Shown: piece after piece, positions 50,344 through 57,653 of the stretch
Position numbering within the stretch: position 1 is the stretch's first letter
Layout of the letters: every line of letters begins with the position of its first letter
From: Planobispora rosea
GTDB lineage: Bacteria > Actinomycetota > Actinomycetes > Streptosporangiales > Streptosporangiaceae
Direction: 5' to 3'
DNA: 64,000 nt
NCBI RefSeq assembly: GCF_014648175.1
Contig: NZ_BMQP01000005.1
Location: 186,001 to 250,000, forward strand
Made by a program: the position numbers and the translations under genes
The notes under the pieces: generated by a model
What the model saw: the letters and a program-made list of their open reading frames with translations, nothing else
What the model was told of the DNA's origin: nothing
The model's database searches: none

Positions 50344-50385
50344 ATTTTCCTCCGCTTATGTACGCTATCCTAAGCGGAGGGAAAT
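50344..50385. promoter_or_regulatory. TetR operator between monooxygenase and TetR genes
   Basis: ATTTTCCTCCGCTTA (50344-50358) and TAAGCGGAGGGAAAT (50371-50385) are inverted copies with one mismatch over 15 bp, separated by 12 bp. It fills the 92-bp divergent promoter region. Confidence 0.75.
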
Positions 50386-50411
50386 CGTCCAGTTGTCCGA
50401 TCGAGGTGCCA

Positions 50412-51173
50412 GTGGGTAAGGAGAAGTCCCAGGAGACGGCGGGACTGCGCGCCGACGCGCGGCGCAACCGGGATCTGATCGTCGCGGCCGCCCGGCGGCT
50501 CCTCCTGGAGCAGGGCGCCGACGTGCCGATGGAGGAGGTGGCGCGCCGGGCGGGCGTCGGGATCGGTACCCTGTACCGCCGCTTCCCCGACCGGGACGCC
50601 CTGCTGCACGCCGTCGGCGAGGAGAGCCTCCGCCGCCTGCTGGATCTGGCGGAGACCGCCTGGCGCGAGGAGCCCGACGCCTGGCACGCGCTCCGCCGCT
50701 TCCTGCGCACCAGCGGCGAGCTGCGGCTGGGCGCCCTGCCGGCGAAACTCGAACCGCACCTGTTCCAGCGCCTCCGGACCGGCCGCGACCTGCACGAGCT
50801 ACGGCAGAGGGTGATCGCTCTCGTCCTGCGGATGACCGAGCGGGCACAGGCGGACGGCGCGCTGCGCGCCGACATCGGCCCCGGCGACATCGCCCTGCTG
50901 ATGACGCTGAACGTCTACACGCCACCGGGCGCTCCCGACGAGCAGGCGATGGCCCGCGTGATGGAGATCATGCTGGATGGCCTGCGCGCCGGCCCGGCGG
51001 CTCCGGCGCCCCCCCTTCCAGGAGCCCCGTTCACCGGCGACGACCTGCGCCGCCACACCGCCGTGGCACCCACCGCGGAACCCACCGCGGAACCCGCCGC
51101 CGAGCCCGATCCCTCGCCCGAGAGCGAACATCATCGCGGGCCGTCCGGCGGAAACATAGATTGCCCACCATGA
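50412..51173 (+). CDS. TetR-family regulator with repetitive C-terminal tail
   Basis: The 253-residue protein has a TetR helix-turn-helix at residues 12-60 (LIVAAARRLLLEQGADVPMEEVARRAGVGIGTLYRRFPDRDALLHAVGEE). A helical domain follows, then a 50-residue hydrophilic tail with the repeats PTAEPTAEPAAEP that TetR proteins usually lack. The GTG at 50412 has GAGG 5 nt upstream; a GTG two codons earlier is possible. It probably represses the divergent monooxygenase gene. The stop overlaps the start of the phosphatase-like gene as ATGA. Confidence 0.87.
   Translation: MGKEKSQETAGLRADARRNRDLIVAAARRLLLEQGADVPMEEVARRAGVGIGTLYRRFPDRDALLHAVGEESLRRLLDLAETAWREEPDAWHALRRFLRTSGELRLGALPAKLEPHLFQRLRTGRDLHELRQRVIALVLRMTERAQADGALRADIGPGDIALLMTLNVYTPPGAPDEQAMARVMEIMLDGLRAGPAAPAPPLPGAPFTGDDLRRHTAVAPTAEPTAEPAAEPDPSPESEHHRGPSGGNIDCPP
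51157..51169 (+). promoter_or_regulatory. -10 box of a leaderless promoter inside the TetR 3' end
   Basis: TAGATT (51157-51162) is followed by 7 nt and the ATG at 51170. It lies within the last codons of the TetR gene and would let the phosphatase gene be transcribed on its own. Confidence 0.45.
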
Positions 51174-51604
51174 GCAGCACCTGGGATCCGCAGGCGCCGG
51201 GCGTAGTGCGCCTGCCGTCGGGCCGCCTCGTCCGCGGACGCGGCCTGGCGCGCCCCCTGCCGGACGGCCCCGAACCGGAGTTCGCCCTCTACCTGCTCGG
51301 CCGCCCGCCGGAGGCCGTCACCTGGACGGCCCGCTGGGTCCGGTGGCCGGACTTCCGCCTCCCGGCGGACCGGGCCGACGCGGCCGACGCGCTGCGCGAG
51401 GCGTGGCGGCGGGCCGAGGCCGAACGGGTCGAGGTCGCCTGCGCGGGCGGGAAGGGCCGTACCGGCACGGCGCTGGCCTGCCTGGCGGTCCTCGACGGCG
51501 TCCCGGCCGCGCAGGCCGTGCGCTACGTCCGGGAGCACTACGACCCCCGGGCGGTGGAGACGCCCTGGCAGAAGCGGTACGTCCGCCGCTTCCCTCCCGC
51601 CTGA
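51170..51604 (+). CDS. Protein-tyrosine-phosphatase-like protein
   Basis: The 144-residue protein carries the P-loop VEVACAGGKGRTGTALACLAVL, which contains the C-x5-R-T signature of the PTP/dual-specificity superfamily. It also has the preceding general-acid region WVRWPDFRLPAD. The residue before the cysteine is alanine where many family members have histidine. It ends with VRYVREHYDPRAVETPWQKRYVRRF, a conserved tail in small actinobacterial PTP-like proteins. Substrate unknown. The ATG overlaps the TetR stop, yet a leaderless -10 box also fits. Confidence 0.82.
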   Translation: MSSTWDPQAPGVVRLPSGRLVRGRGLARPLPDGPEPEFALYLLGRPPEAVTWTARWVRWPDFRLPADRADAADALREAWRRAEAERVEVACAGGKGRTGTALACLAVLDGVPAAQAVRYVREHYDPRAVETPWQKRYVRRFPPA

Positions 51605-51714
51605 GACCCGAGGCCCACGGCGCAGAGCGGCGGCCCGAGGCGCCGGGCGAAGAGCGGCGGCCCGCACGATTCGGCCGCGCCGGCCGGGCCTGAGCGACCG
51701 GCCGGCCCCGGCGC

Positions 51715-52101
51715 TCAGGCCGCCGCCACCACCTCGATCTCCACCAGCCAATCGTCCGCGAGCGTCTGCGCCACGATGGCCGTCGTGGGCACCCGCCGCC
51801 CGCCCAGGGCCGCCACCCGGGCCGCGGCGTTCGCTCCGGCGTAGGAGGGATCACGCAGGTAACTCGTGAGCCGCACGATGTTGTCCGTGCTCATCCCCGC
51901 CTCCGCGAGGATCGCCCGGAGATTCCCCCAGATGAGCTCCAGCTGCCCTTCGAGCGTCGCCGCCGGGACAGCGCCGCAATCCAGTCCCATGGTCCCCGCG
52001 ACGAACAGGAACCGGGACGGACTCCGTACCTCGATCGCGTGCACGTAGTCATCGGTGGCGGCGTAGACACCCTCGGCAGGGTTGTGAACGATCATCTCCA
52101 T
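51715..52101 (-). CDS. RidA-family protein
   Basis: The 128-residue protein is a member of the YjgF/YER057c/UK114 (Rid) family, with FLFVAGTMGLDCGAVP, LEGQLELIWGNLRAILAEAGMSTDNIVRLTSYLRDPSYAGAN and a final ADDWLVEIEVVAAA. RidA itself hydrolyses reactive imines. The conserved arginine expected near residue 105 is not clearly placed (RRVPTTAIVAQTLADDWLVEIE), so the protein may belong to another Rid subgroup. The ATG at 52099-52101 has AAGGTGA upstream. Confidence 0.85.
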   Translation of the reverse strand: MEMIVHNPAEGVYAATDDYVHAIEVRSPSRFLFVAGTMGLDCGAVPAATLEGQLELIWGNLRAILAEAGMSTDNIVRLTSYLRDPSYAGANAAARVAALGGRRVPTTAIVAQTLADDWLVEIEVVAAA

Positions 52102-52289
52102 GGGGTCACCTTCACCCCCCCGCAGGGCCCGCCTCAAGCGCCAATCCGGCGCGATTGGCCCTCACCGCGACGACGGGATCCCCGACATCAGGTTCGGATG
52201 AGGTTTCGCCGGGGAGGGGGTCCAGGTTCACCGTCCGGTGTCTCCGAAACGCGCCGGTCTGCTCCCGGGCGAACTCACGAGGTCCCGCG

Positions 52290-53288
52290 TCATTCCACGC
52301 TGACGTCCAGGAAGATCGGTTTCTTCCCGGCGAACAGCGGGGTCCCGTCCTCACTGGTCATCTTCCAGAAGATCTTGCATCTGGCCGGAGCGGCGGCGGC
52401 GCGGACGCGCACCGCTATGTCGACCGCCTGACCGGGGGCGGTCGACTCGATCGCGACCCGCTCGGGGGCGCGGCACGGCGTGTCGTTGATCCGGGTGAGA
52501 TACCGTCCCTCCCAGGGGACGGTCCCGGCGTTGCGGATCCGCCACACCTTGGTGAAGTGCGTCTTCCTGCGCACCGTGCTGCCGTCCGGGTAGGTGACGT
52601 CCCCCTCGAAGACCGAGTCGTCACGCGGCTCCGCCCATGTCGACGATTCGTGCGGCGCGGCCCGCTCCCCCGCGCTCTCGCCGTCGAACGGCGAGAACAG
52701 GGTGACCAGCGCGCCGGCGCCGCCCGCGAGGACGGCGGACACCATGCTCAGGATGACCGGCCTGCCGACGCGGAACGGCCGCGCGGCCGGGGCGGGCCCG
52801 TTCCCCACCGGCTCGTTCCCGGCCGGGACGCTCTCCGCCGTGGAGGAGATCGGCTGGCTCTCGCTCCTGGCCTGCTCCCAGTACGCCCGCCACTCCCGCT
52901 CGGTCTCCCGCTCGTCCCGCCCCAGCCGGCCGACCGCGAGGACCCGGACGAACTCCCACGTCGTCTCCCAGCTCGGGAGCGTCTGCCCCCGGGCGGCCGC
53001 CGCCAGCGACGACTTCGAGGCCGCCGCTCCCAGCCGGGAGGACATCTCCGCGAAAGACGGGTCGCCCGCGCGCTCCTTGAGCTCCCAGAGCCGGTGCGCG
53101 AGCAGCGCCACCGGGCCGGACTCCGGATCGGGCCGGGCGGGCCGCCGTCCCCGGCGTGGCCCCGGCTTCTCCGGGAGCGAATCTGGTGACCTGTGCACAT
53201 CCGGTGACTCCGGCATCCCCCACCCGTTCCGGTCGGCACCGCCATCCGTCCGCACCTGCGGATCCGGCGCGACCATCTGCGGCAACAC
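52290..53288 (-). CDS. Membrane protein with NBR1-Ig-like extracellular domain
   Basis: The 332-residue protein has three parts. The N-terminal half is helical and resembles the cytoplasmic helical regions of actinobacterial regulators (LLAHRLWELKERAGDPSFAEMSSRLGAAASKSSLAAAARGQTLPSWETTWEFVRVL). One transmembrane helix follows near residue 185 (PVILSMVSAVLAGGAGALVTLF). The C-terminal 100 residues are an NBR1-like immunoglobulin domain (GDVTYPDGSTVRRKTHFTKVWRIRNAGTVPWEG). The layout suggests a membrane-anchored sensor or binding protein. The start is uncertain (TTG 53288, ATG 53276 or ATG 53216). Confidence 0.8.
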   Translation of the reverse strand: MLPQMVAPDPQVRTDGGADRNGWGMPESPDVHRSPDSLPEKPGPRRGRRPARPDPESGPVALLAHRLWELKERAGDPSFAEMSSRLGAAASKSSLAAAARGQTLPSWETTWEFVRVLAVGRLGRDERETEREWRAYWEQARSESQPISSTAESVPAGNEPVGNGPAPAARPFRVGRPVILSMVSAVLAGGAGALVTLFSPFDGESAGERAAPHESSTWAEPRDDSVFEGDVTYPDGSTVRRKTHFTKVWRIRNAGTVPWEGRYLTRINDTPCRAPERVAIESTAPGQAVDIAVRVRAAAAPARCKIFWKMTSEDGTPLFAGKKPIFLDVSVE

Positions 53289-53393
53289 GCTTCCGAACCG
53301 GATAGATTACCGGAAGTCATCGGGATGTTGATCAATACGGCGGAGGGGTACGGCGCACGCCGCGCCGTACCCCTCAGGACCGATCGCGCGGGA

Positions 53394-53735
53394 TCAGGCG
53401 CGGCCCCCGTCGGTGATGGACACGATCGAGGCGGTCTGGAACTTCTTGTGACCCTTCCCGTCGGCCCCGACGACCGCCGTGTACGACTTGGTGGTCCAGC
53501 CCAGACTGTACTTGATCTTCAGCTTGCGCTTGTTGTCGCACCGGTTGTGCCAGTACACCGTCACGGAGGTGTTGCCGTCCCCCCACGACCAGGCGAAGCA
53601 GCCGGCGACGCCGCGGTGGACGTCCGCCGACGCGGGGGCCGCGACGCCGACGCCGAGACCGGCGGCGGTGAGGGAGGCGGCCACGACGACGGCGACGCGG
53701 GTGCGCAGGTTCGTCCCGCGAGAACGCACAGACAT
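53394..53735 (-). CDS. Small secreted protein (paralog 1)
   Basis: The 113-residue product has a Sec signal peptide cleaved after ASA at about residue 37. The mature protein of about 76 residues has two cysteines, probably disulfide-linked: DVHRGVAGC, then WSWGDGNTSVTVYWHNRC. It shares SADVHR, SWGDGN, TVY-x-x-N-x-C and KR with the next gene, so the two are paralogs. The fold is probably a small beta-sandwich; the order of cysteines and beta-strands faintly recalls the alpha-amylase inhibitor family, which is speculative. The ATG at 53733-53735 has AAGGAG 6 nt upstream. Confidence 0.82.
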   Translation of the reverse strand: MSVRSRGTNLRTRVAVVVAASLTAAGLGVGVAAPASADVHRGVAGCFAWSWGDGNTSVTVYWHNRCDNKRKLKIKYSLGWTTKSYTAVVGADGKGHKKFQTASIVSITDGGRA

Positions 53736-53765
53736 GAAGGTCTCCTTATCCGGTGAAGGTGGTCG

Positions 53766-53804
53766 TCCGAAGTGATCATCCGAAGTGATCGTCCGAATGC
53801 GGTC
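53766..53804. repeat. 13-bp direct repeats upstream of the secreted protein gene
   Basis: TCCGAAGTGATCA, TCCGAAGTGATCG and a diverged TCCGAATGCGGTC follow one another at 53766-53804. They lie 31-69 bp upstream of the start of the secreted-protein gene at 53735, a typical place for an activator binding site. Confidence 0.75.
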
Positions 53805-53880
53805 GGCTGCATGCGCCCGCCGTACCGGGACGGCGCAGCGGCCCGTCCGGCCGGCCGGCGGATTCACGCCGGCGCAGGCG

Positions 53881-54228
53881 CTAGCAGCTGGCGGGCAGCG
53901 TCACCTTGTTGGGCATGCTGTGATCGATCTTCTTGCTGCCCTTGCTCTTGGCGCCGACGGTGAAGCACTTGTAGAAGATCGTGCCGTTCTCCCGGACGAA
54001 CTGCAGCTTGACGGCCCGCTTCTGGTTGCAGTGGTTGTTGTAGTACACGGTGGTGGTCACGTTGCCGTCGCCCCAGGAGACGTTGATCTTCTCTCCGCGG
54101 GGCGACGCGCACGCGGCGGACTTGCGGTGGACGTCGGCAGAGGTCTGCGCGGTTCCGGCGAGGGCGGCGGACGGGACGCACAGCACGGCGAGAGCGGCCG
54201 CGGCGGGCACCAGTTTCTTGTAGTTCAT
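53881..54228 (-). CDS. Small secreted protein (paralog 2)
   Basis: The 115-residue product has a signal peptide (VPAAAALAVLCVPSAALA) cleaved near residue 24 or, if like paralog 1, before DVHR at residue 31. The mature part has four cysteines: KSAAC, YYNNHC, FYKC and a C-terminal cysteine as the last residue. It shares SADVHR, SWGDGN, TVYYNNHC and KR with paralog 1. Four cysteines allow two disulfides, one more than paralog 1. The function is unknown. The ATG at 54226-54228 has AAGGAA upstream. It lies just behind the LuxR-ATPase gene on the same strand. Confidence 0.82.
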   Translation of the reverse strand: MNYKKLVPAAAALAVLCVPSAALAGTAQTSADVHRKSAACASPRGEKINVSWGDGNVTTTVYYNNHCNQKRAVKLQFVRENGTIFYKCFTVGAKSKGSKKIDHSMPNKVTLPASC

Positions 54229-54431
54229 GTGGCTTCCTTCGTTTTCTGACATGGCTCCGCCAGCCGATGACTGGCATGGGGGAGGGCGCGGTCGCGGCGG
54301 GGAGCCGCGGGCGCCGGGATCTCCGCCAGCTTGCCCGCCGTCCCCCGTCCAGCCAAGAGATCTCTGTCCAGAGCTGCGGCTTTGGACATTGGACAAATGG
54401 GAAGCCGCCCCGGACCTCGCCGGGAACCAGG
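54229..54431. other. Intergenic region with a tandem TTGGACA repeat
   Basis: This 203-bp gap between the LuxR-ATPase stop and the secreted-protein start holds no gene. TTGGACATTGGACA (54382-54395) is a perfect 7-bp tandem repeat. CTGTCCAGAG lies 15 bp away, so there is possible promoter/operator structure for the gene at 54228. Confidence 0.4.
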
Positions 54432-56903
54432 TCAGTCGTTCTGGAGGAGGCCCATCCCGGGCGGGAACCCGGCGCTCTCCGCCTGCCCGGCCGGGGACGC
54501 GCGGTACCCGGCGGCGAAGGCGGAGTCGAAGCCCTCCGGCCCGAGCCTGTCGCGCAGCGCGGCGGGCAGCCCGAGATCGGGGACCAGGACGTCCCGGGAC
54601 GCGGGGTCGAGCCGCTCGGCGGCGCCGAGCAGGGCGGCGGCGCGCTCGAAACGGCCGGTCGCGTGATCGGCCCCGGCGAGCAGGCGCAGGCCGAGCGCGG
54701 TGATGCGCACGTCACCGAGGCCGACGGCGATCCGGGTGCCCTCGGTGAAGTGCCGCCACGCGCCTTCGTGGTCGCCGTGGGCGGACGCGGCGCGGCCCAG
54801 GCCGAGCAGGCAGCGGACCGCGCAGCGCAGGTCGCCGATCCGCCGGAACTCGGCGAGCAGGCCGATGAGGCGGGCCCGCGTGATGACGTGCTCCCCCCGG
54901 TGCTGGTCGAAGGTGGCCTGGTGGAGCTCCGCGTGCAGCCGTTCGTGGTCGTTGCCGCCGGTCCGGGCCAGGTGCGCGGATTCGGCCAGCCAGCCGGGCA
55001 CGTCGTCCAGGCGGGTCCGGCTCTCGATCGCCCGGATGGCCATCTGGTTGAGGCAGTTGGCGCGCTTGACGTGGTCGCCGAGGCGGCCGAACAGCTCCGC
55101 GGCGTGGGCCAGCCGGGCCATGGTGGCGTCGACGTCCCCGGCGAACACGTAGCCGGACAGCGCCATGGCGCGGTGCCAGTCGTCGCCCAGCCGAGCGAAG
55201 GTCTCCGCCGCCCGGGTCAGGTGCCCGGGCGAGTCCGCGCGCCGCTCGCCGTACCGCATCGTCCAGCCGAGGGCGAGCAGCGCGAGCGCCCGGTCGTGGT
55301 CGGTGCCGCCGGCCGCCATCCGGTACGCCCGCTCGGCGCACTCCCGCGCGCGTTCCGCGTCCTGGTAGCACAGCACGACGGCACAGGCGATCGCGGCCCG
55401 GAAACCCAGGTCACCGTCCGGCAGGGGCCGTTGGAGCAGCCTGTCGAGCCAGTCGAATATCTCGCCGTTGCACCCGACGTCCTCCCACGCCGTACCGATG
55501 CCGGCGATGAACTCCCAGGCCGCCGTGGTGTCGTCCCGGTCGAGGGCCCAGCGCAGCGCGGCTCTCAGGTCCGCCGAGCGGTGGTCGATCCAGCGCAGCG
55601 CGGCGGCCTGGTTCCGGCCGCGCAGGTCCGGCGCTCCGGCCACGGCACGGCGCAGATGGTGGCGGGCGTGCTGCTCACGCGCCGTCTCCGCGGCGCCGCG
55701 CGCGAGCAGCCGCCGGTACGCGAACTGCCGGACGCTGTCCAGCAGGCGGTATTCGGTGGTCTCGTCCCGGCGCCGGGAGGAGACCAGCGACCGGTCCAGC
55801 AGCCGGGAGAAGATCCGGATCAGGTCGGCCGAGTCCAGCGGCGGGTAGGCGAGGACCTGGGCCGCGGTGTCGTAGTCGAACGCGCCCGGGAACACCGAGC
55901 AACGCTCCAGCAGCAGCCGTTCGTCCTCGCCCAGCAGCTCGTAGCTCCAGGTGAGGGCCTCCTCCAGGGTACGGTGCCGGTTCGGGGAGCCGCGCGCCCC
56001 GTCGGTCAGCAGGGTGAAGCGGTCGTCCAGCCGGGTCAGCAGCTCGGCGGGCGTGAAGAACCGGGTCCGGGCGGCGGCGAGTTCGATGGCCAGCGGCAGC
56101 CCGTCCAGCCGGTCGCAGATCATCGCGACCTGCCGGGCGTTGCCGGCGGTGATCTCGAAGCCCGGTGAGGCCGTGGCCGCCCGGTCGGCGAAGAGCCGGC
56201 CGGCGCCGGAGTCCAGCACGGCGGCCGGGCCGCCGAGTTCGGCGGGCAGCGGCAGCGGCGGGATCTCGTAGACGACCTCCCCCGCCAGGTGCAGCGCCTC
56301 GTGGCTGGTGGCCAGCACGTGCAGGTGATCGGTGACGGCCAGCAGATCGGCCAGGAGCGCCGCCGCGGGGCCGGTCACGTGCTCGCAGTTGTCCACCACG
56401 AGCCAGTGCCGGCCCTCGGCGAGGGTCTCGCGGATCAGGGCGCGCAGCCGGGGTTCTTCTCCCGCGACCCTCAGGGCGTCGGCGAACGCCCGTTCCACCG
56501 GGTCGCCGGGGGCCACGGGTGCGAGATCGACCAGGACGGCCGGGGGCAGCGTGGTCACCGTGTGGGCCAGGTGCAGCGCCAGGCGGGTCTTGCCGGTGCC
56601 GGCGGGGCCGGTCAGCGTCACCAGCCGGTGCGTCCCGAGCAGCCGGCGCAGGTCGCCGATCTCGCGGGTCCGGCCCACGAACGACGACAGCGGCCTGGGC
56701 AGGACGCCGCGGGGCTCGCGACCGGCGCGGAAGCGGGCCGCCGCGTCGACCAGGGCCAGCCGGTTGCTCCCGCCGAGCTTGCGCAGCAGCGACGACACGT
56801 GGCTCTCCACGGTCCGTTCCGACAGCCGCAGCCTGGCGGCGATCTCCTGGTTCTGCAGGCGGTCGCCCACCAGCCACAGGACCTCCACCTCACGCGGTGT
56901 CAC
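54432..56903 (-). CDS. LuxR-type regulator with NB-ARC-like ATPase and TPR-like C-terminus
   Basis: The 823-residue protein starts directly with a LuxR helix-turn-helix (TPREVEVLWLVGDRLQNQEIAARLRLSERTVESHVSSLLRKLG, residues 2-44). An ATPase domain follows with Walker A TGPAGTGKTRLAL near residue 98, Walker B HWLVVDNCEH near residue 166 and GLPLAIELAAART near 275. A long helical repeat region starts near residue 460. This is the order of N-terminal-HTH signal-transduction ATPases of actinomycetes. The GTG start at 56901-56903 is the only one that keeps the whole HTH. It may activate the nearby secreted-protein or DsrE genes. Confidence 0.9.
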   Translation of the reverse strand: MTPREVEVLWLVGDRLQNQEIAARLRLSERTVESHVSSLLRKLGGSNRLALVDAAARFRAGREPRGVLPRPLSSFVGRTREIGDLRRLLGTHRLVTLTGPAGTGKTRLALHLAHTVTTLPPAVLVDLAPVAPGDPVERAFADALRVAGEEPRLRALIRETLAEGRHWLVVDNCEHVTGPAAALLADLLAVTDHLHVLATSHEALHLAGEVVYEIPPLPLPAELGGPAAVLDSGAGRLFADRAATASPGFEITAGNARQVAMICDRLDGLPLAIELAAARTRFFTPAELLTRLDDRFTLLTDGARGSPNRHRTLEEALTWSYELLGEDERLLLERCSVFPGAFDYDTAAQVLAYPPLDSADLIRIFSRLLDRSLVSSRRRDETTEYRLLDSVRQFAYRRLLARGAAETAREQHARHHLRRAVAGAPDLRGRNQAAALRWIDHRSADLRAALRWALDRDDTTAAWEFIAGIGTAWEDVGCNGEIFDWLDRLLQRPLPDGDLGFRAAIACAVVLCYQDAERARECAERAYRMAAGGTDHDRALALLALGWTMRYGERRADSPGHLTRAAETFARLGDDWHRAMALSGYVFAGDVDATMARLAHAAELFGRLGDHVKRANCLNQMAIRAIESRTRLDDVPGWLAESAHLARTGGNDHERLHAELHQATFDQHRGEHVITRARLIGLLAEFRRIGDLRCAVRCLLGLGRAASAHGDHEGAWRHFTEGTRIAVGLGDVRITALGLRLLAGADHATGRFERAAALLGAAERLDPASRDVLVPDLGLPAALRDRLGPEGFDSAFAAGYRASPAGQAESAGFPPGMGLLQND

Positions 56904-57189
56904 GCCGGACTACCGCAGATCGGGGAAAACGTCCGAGCCCATGAACCCGAGTATGTCGCCATCCGGACGGATGTACATGTCCGGTACTGAGCGTGTTCTC
57001 CGTAGGAGATTTCCGTACTGAGCACGGATGTGAGGGACATACGGCGCGCGATGGAATGACGGCGTTCGTCACAGGGCTTCCCGCACGCCGGAAACACATG
57101 ATCCGCAACGGACCGGCGTGCACCTGTGACGCGGGCGACGTGCTTGGCACGTTCCACGGAATCCGGCGAAACGAGTGAAGGAGAAACCC
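56904..57189. promoter_or_regulatory. Divergent control region between LuxR-ATPase and DsrE genes
   Basis: These 286 bp contain the palindrome CCGGAC-GGATGTACAT-GTCCGG (56963-56984) and a direct repeat GTACTGAGC (56984-56992 and 57015-57023, 31 bp apart, about three helical turns). No gene is seen. The ribosome site AAGGAG of the DsrE gene is at its right end. Confidence 0.5.
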
Positions 57190-57555
57190 ATGGCAGGCAA
57201 GGCTGTCATCAGTCTGACCACCGGCATGGAGGACCCCGAGCGGGTCACGGTGGCGTTCCTGGTCGCGCTCGGCGCGGCCGAGCAGGGCCGGCCGACGCTG
57301 ATGTTCCTCACCAAGGAGGCCACCCGGCTGGCCCTGGAGGGCGTCGCGACCGGAGTCGCGTGCGACGGCTGCCCGCCGCTGGCGGACCTGCTGGCGCGGT
57401 ACGTCAAGGCGGGCGGGACCTACCTGGTCTGCCCCCTCTGCTTCGACTCCCGCAAGCTCGACAAGAGCGGGCTGATCGAGGGAGCGGAACTGGGCGGCAC
57501 CGTGCCGATGTGGCAGTGGATCGGCGACGAGGGGGCCACCACCTTCAGTTATTGA
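57190..57555 (+). CDS. DsrE-family sulfur-relay-like protein
   Basis: The 121-residue DsrE/DsrF-fold protein contains AVISLTTGMEDPERVTVAFLVALGAAEQGRPTLMFLTKEATRLALEGVA. Cysteines lie in ACDGCPPL and YLVCPLCFDSRKL. DsrE proteins carry persulfide sulfur or form small regulatory oligomers. The paired CxxC motifs could bind a metal or shuttle sulfur, but the partner is unknown. The ATG at 57190 has AAGGAG 6 nt upstream. It is followed by a large TPR regulator-like gene in the same direction. Confidence 0.85.
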   Translation: MAGKAVISLTTGMEDPERVTVAFLVALGAAEQGRPTLMFLTKEATRLALEGVATGVACDGCPPLADLLARYVKAGGTYLVCPLCFDSRKLDKSGLIEGAELGGTVPMWQWIGDEGATTFSY

Positions 57556-57653
57556 GGCCGTTAAGCGGTTGTCAAGCCGGCGCATACCGGGGCGGCGCAT
57601 CGTTGGAGGCTGCAGCCGGGCAGGGGAACCAGGGGCCCGGCGCAGCTGGGGGG

